DNA of 64,000 nucleotides from Trichaptum fuscoviolaceum. Lineage: Eukaryota > Basidiomycota > Agaricomycetes > Hymenochaetales > Trichaptaceae. The first letter of the stretch is position 1, and each line of letters opens with the position of its first letter. The position numbers were made by a program, and so were the translations under genes. The notes below the pieces were generated by a model. The model made no database searches. It was not told the DNA's origin and was given only the letters and a program-made list of their open reading frames with translations. The DNA lies in the NCBI GenBank assembly GCA_910574455.1, contig CAJSYZ010000009.1:1672031-1736030 (forward strand). The letters run 5' to 3'. Shown piece after piece: positions 61,100 to 64,000 of the stretch.

Positions 61100-62106
61100 T
61101 CACTCGAGGCCGTGCCCATCATCCCAGCCACCCTTGTCGCGGACGCCCTGATTGCCCGCGCCAAACTTATTCTTGGCCTTCGCCTTTCGGCCGCCCAATT
61201 CCTTGTACATTTCGCGCATTTCAAGCTTTCCTGGCTTTGCTTTCTCTACCGCTTCTTGGCGCCACTGTTCCTCACGTGCCTCACGCGGAGTAACGTAGCC
61301 GGAACCTGAGCGAGGGCTAGAGGAACCATTTAATCCGCTGGAGAATGAGTCGATATATGGCGAGTTCGGTCGAGAGACGCGTGAAGGAGGAACATAGAAT
61401 GTTCCAGCCATATCCTTGTCGCGCTGCGAATTAGTCTTCATGAACATTTGTCGCTGATTTATTATAAATTAGTAAGACATGGATAGAATATTGATTCCGA
61501 AACATACCCAATTCAATTTGGATTCGCGCCTAGTCCATTTGCCTGGAGGTAGTGAGTCATCATGGAAACTATCCTTCCGATGATGCTGGAACCAAACTAT
61601 ACGAAAGATAAACAATTCAGAAGAAAAAAGACTAATAGTCCAACATACCATAATTCAATGACTGGCTTTTCTCCCACTTTTTACAGACCCTTGAACAACG
61701 CGCTAAATCCTTGATTTCCAGCATTCCGAAAATACGCTGCGAAACTTCAGTTGGGAAGGCACGCAAAGGGTCTTTGGTCGAGCCTTTCGAGACGATGTGG
61801 AGAGGGCCCGGGACACGCCGCTTGCTCGCACCGGAGCGAGTCGGCGAAGAGGCCCGAGACTGTGGGCGAGACGGTGCTTGAGAGCGAGACGGAGACCCAG
61901 GAATTGAAGTCTGACCATCATATTAGCGATGCGAGCCATATATTATCGGTAATACTGACAACTCCGACGAGTTCATCGTCTGAATCAGAAAGGTTGGTCG
62001 GCGATGAGCTACGAAGAGATGCCGCCGCCAGTTTCGAATTCAATTTCTCAACGCCCAGTGCATGTGGGCGGAGTACATCTTGTAATAGTGATGTCGACGT
62101 CGACAT
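61100..62106 (-). CDS. Small F-box protein
   Basis: The start is at 62106 (MSTSTSLLQDVLRPHALGVE). The first intron (GTCAGT...CAG, about 61912-61960) leads to a Ser/Pro/Arg-rich stretch and then the F-box: FPTEVSQRIFGMLEIKDLAR, CSRVCKKWEKSQSLNYVWFQ. After further short introns the protein continues with HRKDSFHDDSLPPGKWTRRE and MFMKTNSQRDKDMAGTFYVP and ends in a Lys/Gly-rich tail at 61100. The F-box should bind Skp1 in an SCF ubiquitin ligase. There is no LRR or WD region, so substrate binding must lie in the unusual C-terminal part. It is distinct from the F-box/LRR group at the left. Confidence 0.75.
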
Positions 62107-63115
62107 CTTCTGGGGTTAGATTTCCCGATAAGTTTGTGTGTGCGAGAGGAGATGGTGGTGGTTTGAGGGAAGAAGAGTTTGGAGGTCAACTCGTGCCGGG
62201 GCCAGAGACTGCTTAATTTGACGAATTAACTAATGACGTCAATTTAAGTTTACGTAAGCATGTCTTATTAGTAACTTGAAGTGTTAATTGGGCTCAAGCG
62301 ATTCGCTTAGTATTCCTTTTGGGGACCGCTTCGGGATTGACTCAAGAGCTCCTCTAAGTCCGGAACCTAAAGAAATTACTCATTTTCATCCTGCTGGTTG
62401 ATTTATTTGTTGGTAAAATAAGAGGATAAGATAAATGGAACATAAATGAACAATAACTGTGGATTGATGATACGGAGTAATTCGGCTACACTTTGCACGG
62501 CGATCTGGGGTAACTGTATACAAAGAATTCAGAAGAATCAGATAACGATGTAGATGAACAACAAGCATCGAACACGAGGAGTGAAAGGTCAATTCATTAA
62601 AACTTCGATTGAGCCCATGCGGCAAATGCGTGCATCTTGGTATACTTAACTGCGCCCTTGACATGAGGCATAAGTAAGTACTAACCTTCTGCATATAATT
62701 GACATGACACTCGCGGCCTGAACATCAGCAAAGATACCAAAGAAACGCAGGGACGAAACCTTGTGGGAAGCTGGAGAAGTAGCAAAGAGTTATGACCCGA
62801 GGGCCCATTTATCTTCAGTGTGAGGCTTTCGCACATAGTGTAGCTGAGGGAGAAATGAATACATGTGTGCACTAGATTTGGGGTAACTTTATTCAGAACC
62901 ACAAGTTGATCATGGTCACTACATTACCTGTGGAATATATCCACGGCGACCGTCTTTAGGATATAACGACTTCAATCTTATCGTCACGCCCTTCGAGTCA
63001 AGTATGACTGACCAATCCTATGTTTCAGTAGAGAAATACAAGTATCTGATAAAACTATTGTTTGTGACGTTCGTACAGGCATCAATACCTCTCCGACGGA
63101 GAATCTTCGTACACC
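62107..63115. other. Intergenic, no gene recognised
   Basis: About 1 kb. Frames at 62386-62902 are unmatched. 5' flank of the F-box gene and 3' flank of PP28. Confidence 0.5.
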
Positions 63116-64000
63116 CTAAGCTTTCGTAGGCCTAACTTTCTGCAGATTCTTCTTCTCCTCAATTTCCTTTGCTTTAGCTGTAATAGTACAGCAATCGATT
63201 AGCAAATCCGCTTTAGGATTTAGAGACAATATATACGACTAACCATCAGCCTCAGCCTTGCGCTTAGCCAACGCATCTTCGCGTTCCTTGCGAATCTTGG
63301 CCAGGCGAGCGAGGTCCGTTTTCGCCTGATCTGTCTTTCCTTGAAGATGGAGCTGTTGAAGCAGATAAAATTTTGAACATTGCAGATTCGGGAAAGAATG
63401 CTTAAGCATACCTTCCAGTAGCGTTCCTGAGCCTCTTTCTTCTCTTTCTGCTCTCTATTGCTTACAGTTAACTTGATATCTTGGCACAAATGAGAGTGAA
63501 CTTGCCTTTCTCTGCGAGAAAGCTCCCTCGGAGCACCCAAATCCGAGATGTTCAACTTCTTAGTGACATGATTCGGGTTTATCAGGTCCTCGTCATCATC
63601 CTCATCGTCCTCATCATCCTTTCCGGCTGGACTTTTCCCGTCGGCTTTCTTCTTCTTGAGCTCACGACGTTCGGTGCGACTCAACTCGGGTTTACTTGCG
63701 CCTCCGGGAGCAGGGACTTCATCCTCGGACTCCTCCTCTTCCGACTCCTCTTCATCCTCCTCGCTGTCATCGTCATCACTGTCTTCTTCCTCGCCTCTTC
63801 CGGGACGTCTAAGGTAAAGTTATCCTACTGATCGTAGAGATATGCATTCAGATGCAACGTGCCTCCGATCTGTCGATACAGCGGTGCCGTTCTCATCAAG
63901 AACCAAGTTGCGACTATTAGACAATAAAGTCGTTCGATACTAGGCAGATCTACACAGGAGCAGACCTGAAGCTACGTCCGCCGCCACGCTTCTGTTTGAA
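63116..64000 (-). CDS. PP28 / PDAP1-like phosphoprotein (5' end beyond window)
   Basis: Read on the minus strand: FKQKRGGGRSFR at the right edge, an intron, an acidic region (DEDDEDDDEDLINPNHVTKK), LNISDLGAPRELSRRE, then QKEKKEAQERYWK, LHLQGKTDQAKTDLARLARI and RKEREDALAKRKAEAD, with the stop at 63116-63118. This is the casein kinase substrate PP28 (28-kDa heat- and acid-stable phosphoprotein) family. Members are small, highly charged and largely helical, and their function is poorly defined. The first residues lie outside the window. Confidence 0.82.

Overview
The window looks like nuclear DNA of a basidiomycete fungus, probably an Agaricomycete. Genes on both strands carry many short introns (about 50-65 nt, GT...AG). 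The recognisable host genes are fungal orthologues (UTP10, a CRIB/PAK-type kinase, a CAX exchanger, PP28), there is a small group of F-box/LRR paralogues, and the transposase is of the Plavaka type known from agaric genomes.

Layout. (1) Positions 1-2396 hold the 3' end of an F-box/LRR gene and the 3' part of a second F-box gene read on the minus strand. (2) Positions 2397-38187 form one 35.8-kb insertion with perfect 13-bp terminal inverted repeats and a short target duplication. It sits inside the F-box gene. Joining the two flanks (38190-38356 and 1154-2396, minus strand) gives an uninterrupted 469-codon F-box reading frame, so the ends look exact and the insertion recent. (3) Positions 38357-64000 are ordinary host sequence: UTP10, kinase, F-box-like remnants with a 627-bp MITE between them, an SRPBCC protein, a CAX exchanger, a DUF1365 protein, another F-box protein, and PP28 at the right edge.

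Inside the large element, left to right: an intact 3'-5' exonuclease gene; a direct-repeat array A-B-A-B-A (A about 2.47 kb with a BCS1-like AAA pseudogene, B about 3.88 kb with a large gene for a trypsin-like serine peptidase); a group of large unrecognised reading frames; a nested 1.8-kb hAT-like element with an 8-bp target duplication that carries a piece of a polyubiquitin gene; a further unrecognised gene; an apparently complete Plavaka transposase; and, divergent from it, a many-exon gene with duplicated KRK micro-exons and an acidic tail. A vocabulary of short palindromic words fills the non-coding parts of the element and is sparse in the host flanks.

My reading (inference) is a cargo-carrying giant DNA transposon. 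Its likely mobiliser is the Plavaka transposase and its passengers are an exonuclease, a serine peptidase and several novel proteins. It is loosely analogous in layout to the Starship elements of ascomycetes but would use a different enzyme. Gene models with introns were worked out by eye, so exon ends are approximate unless stated.
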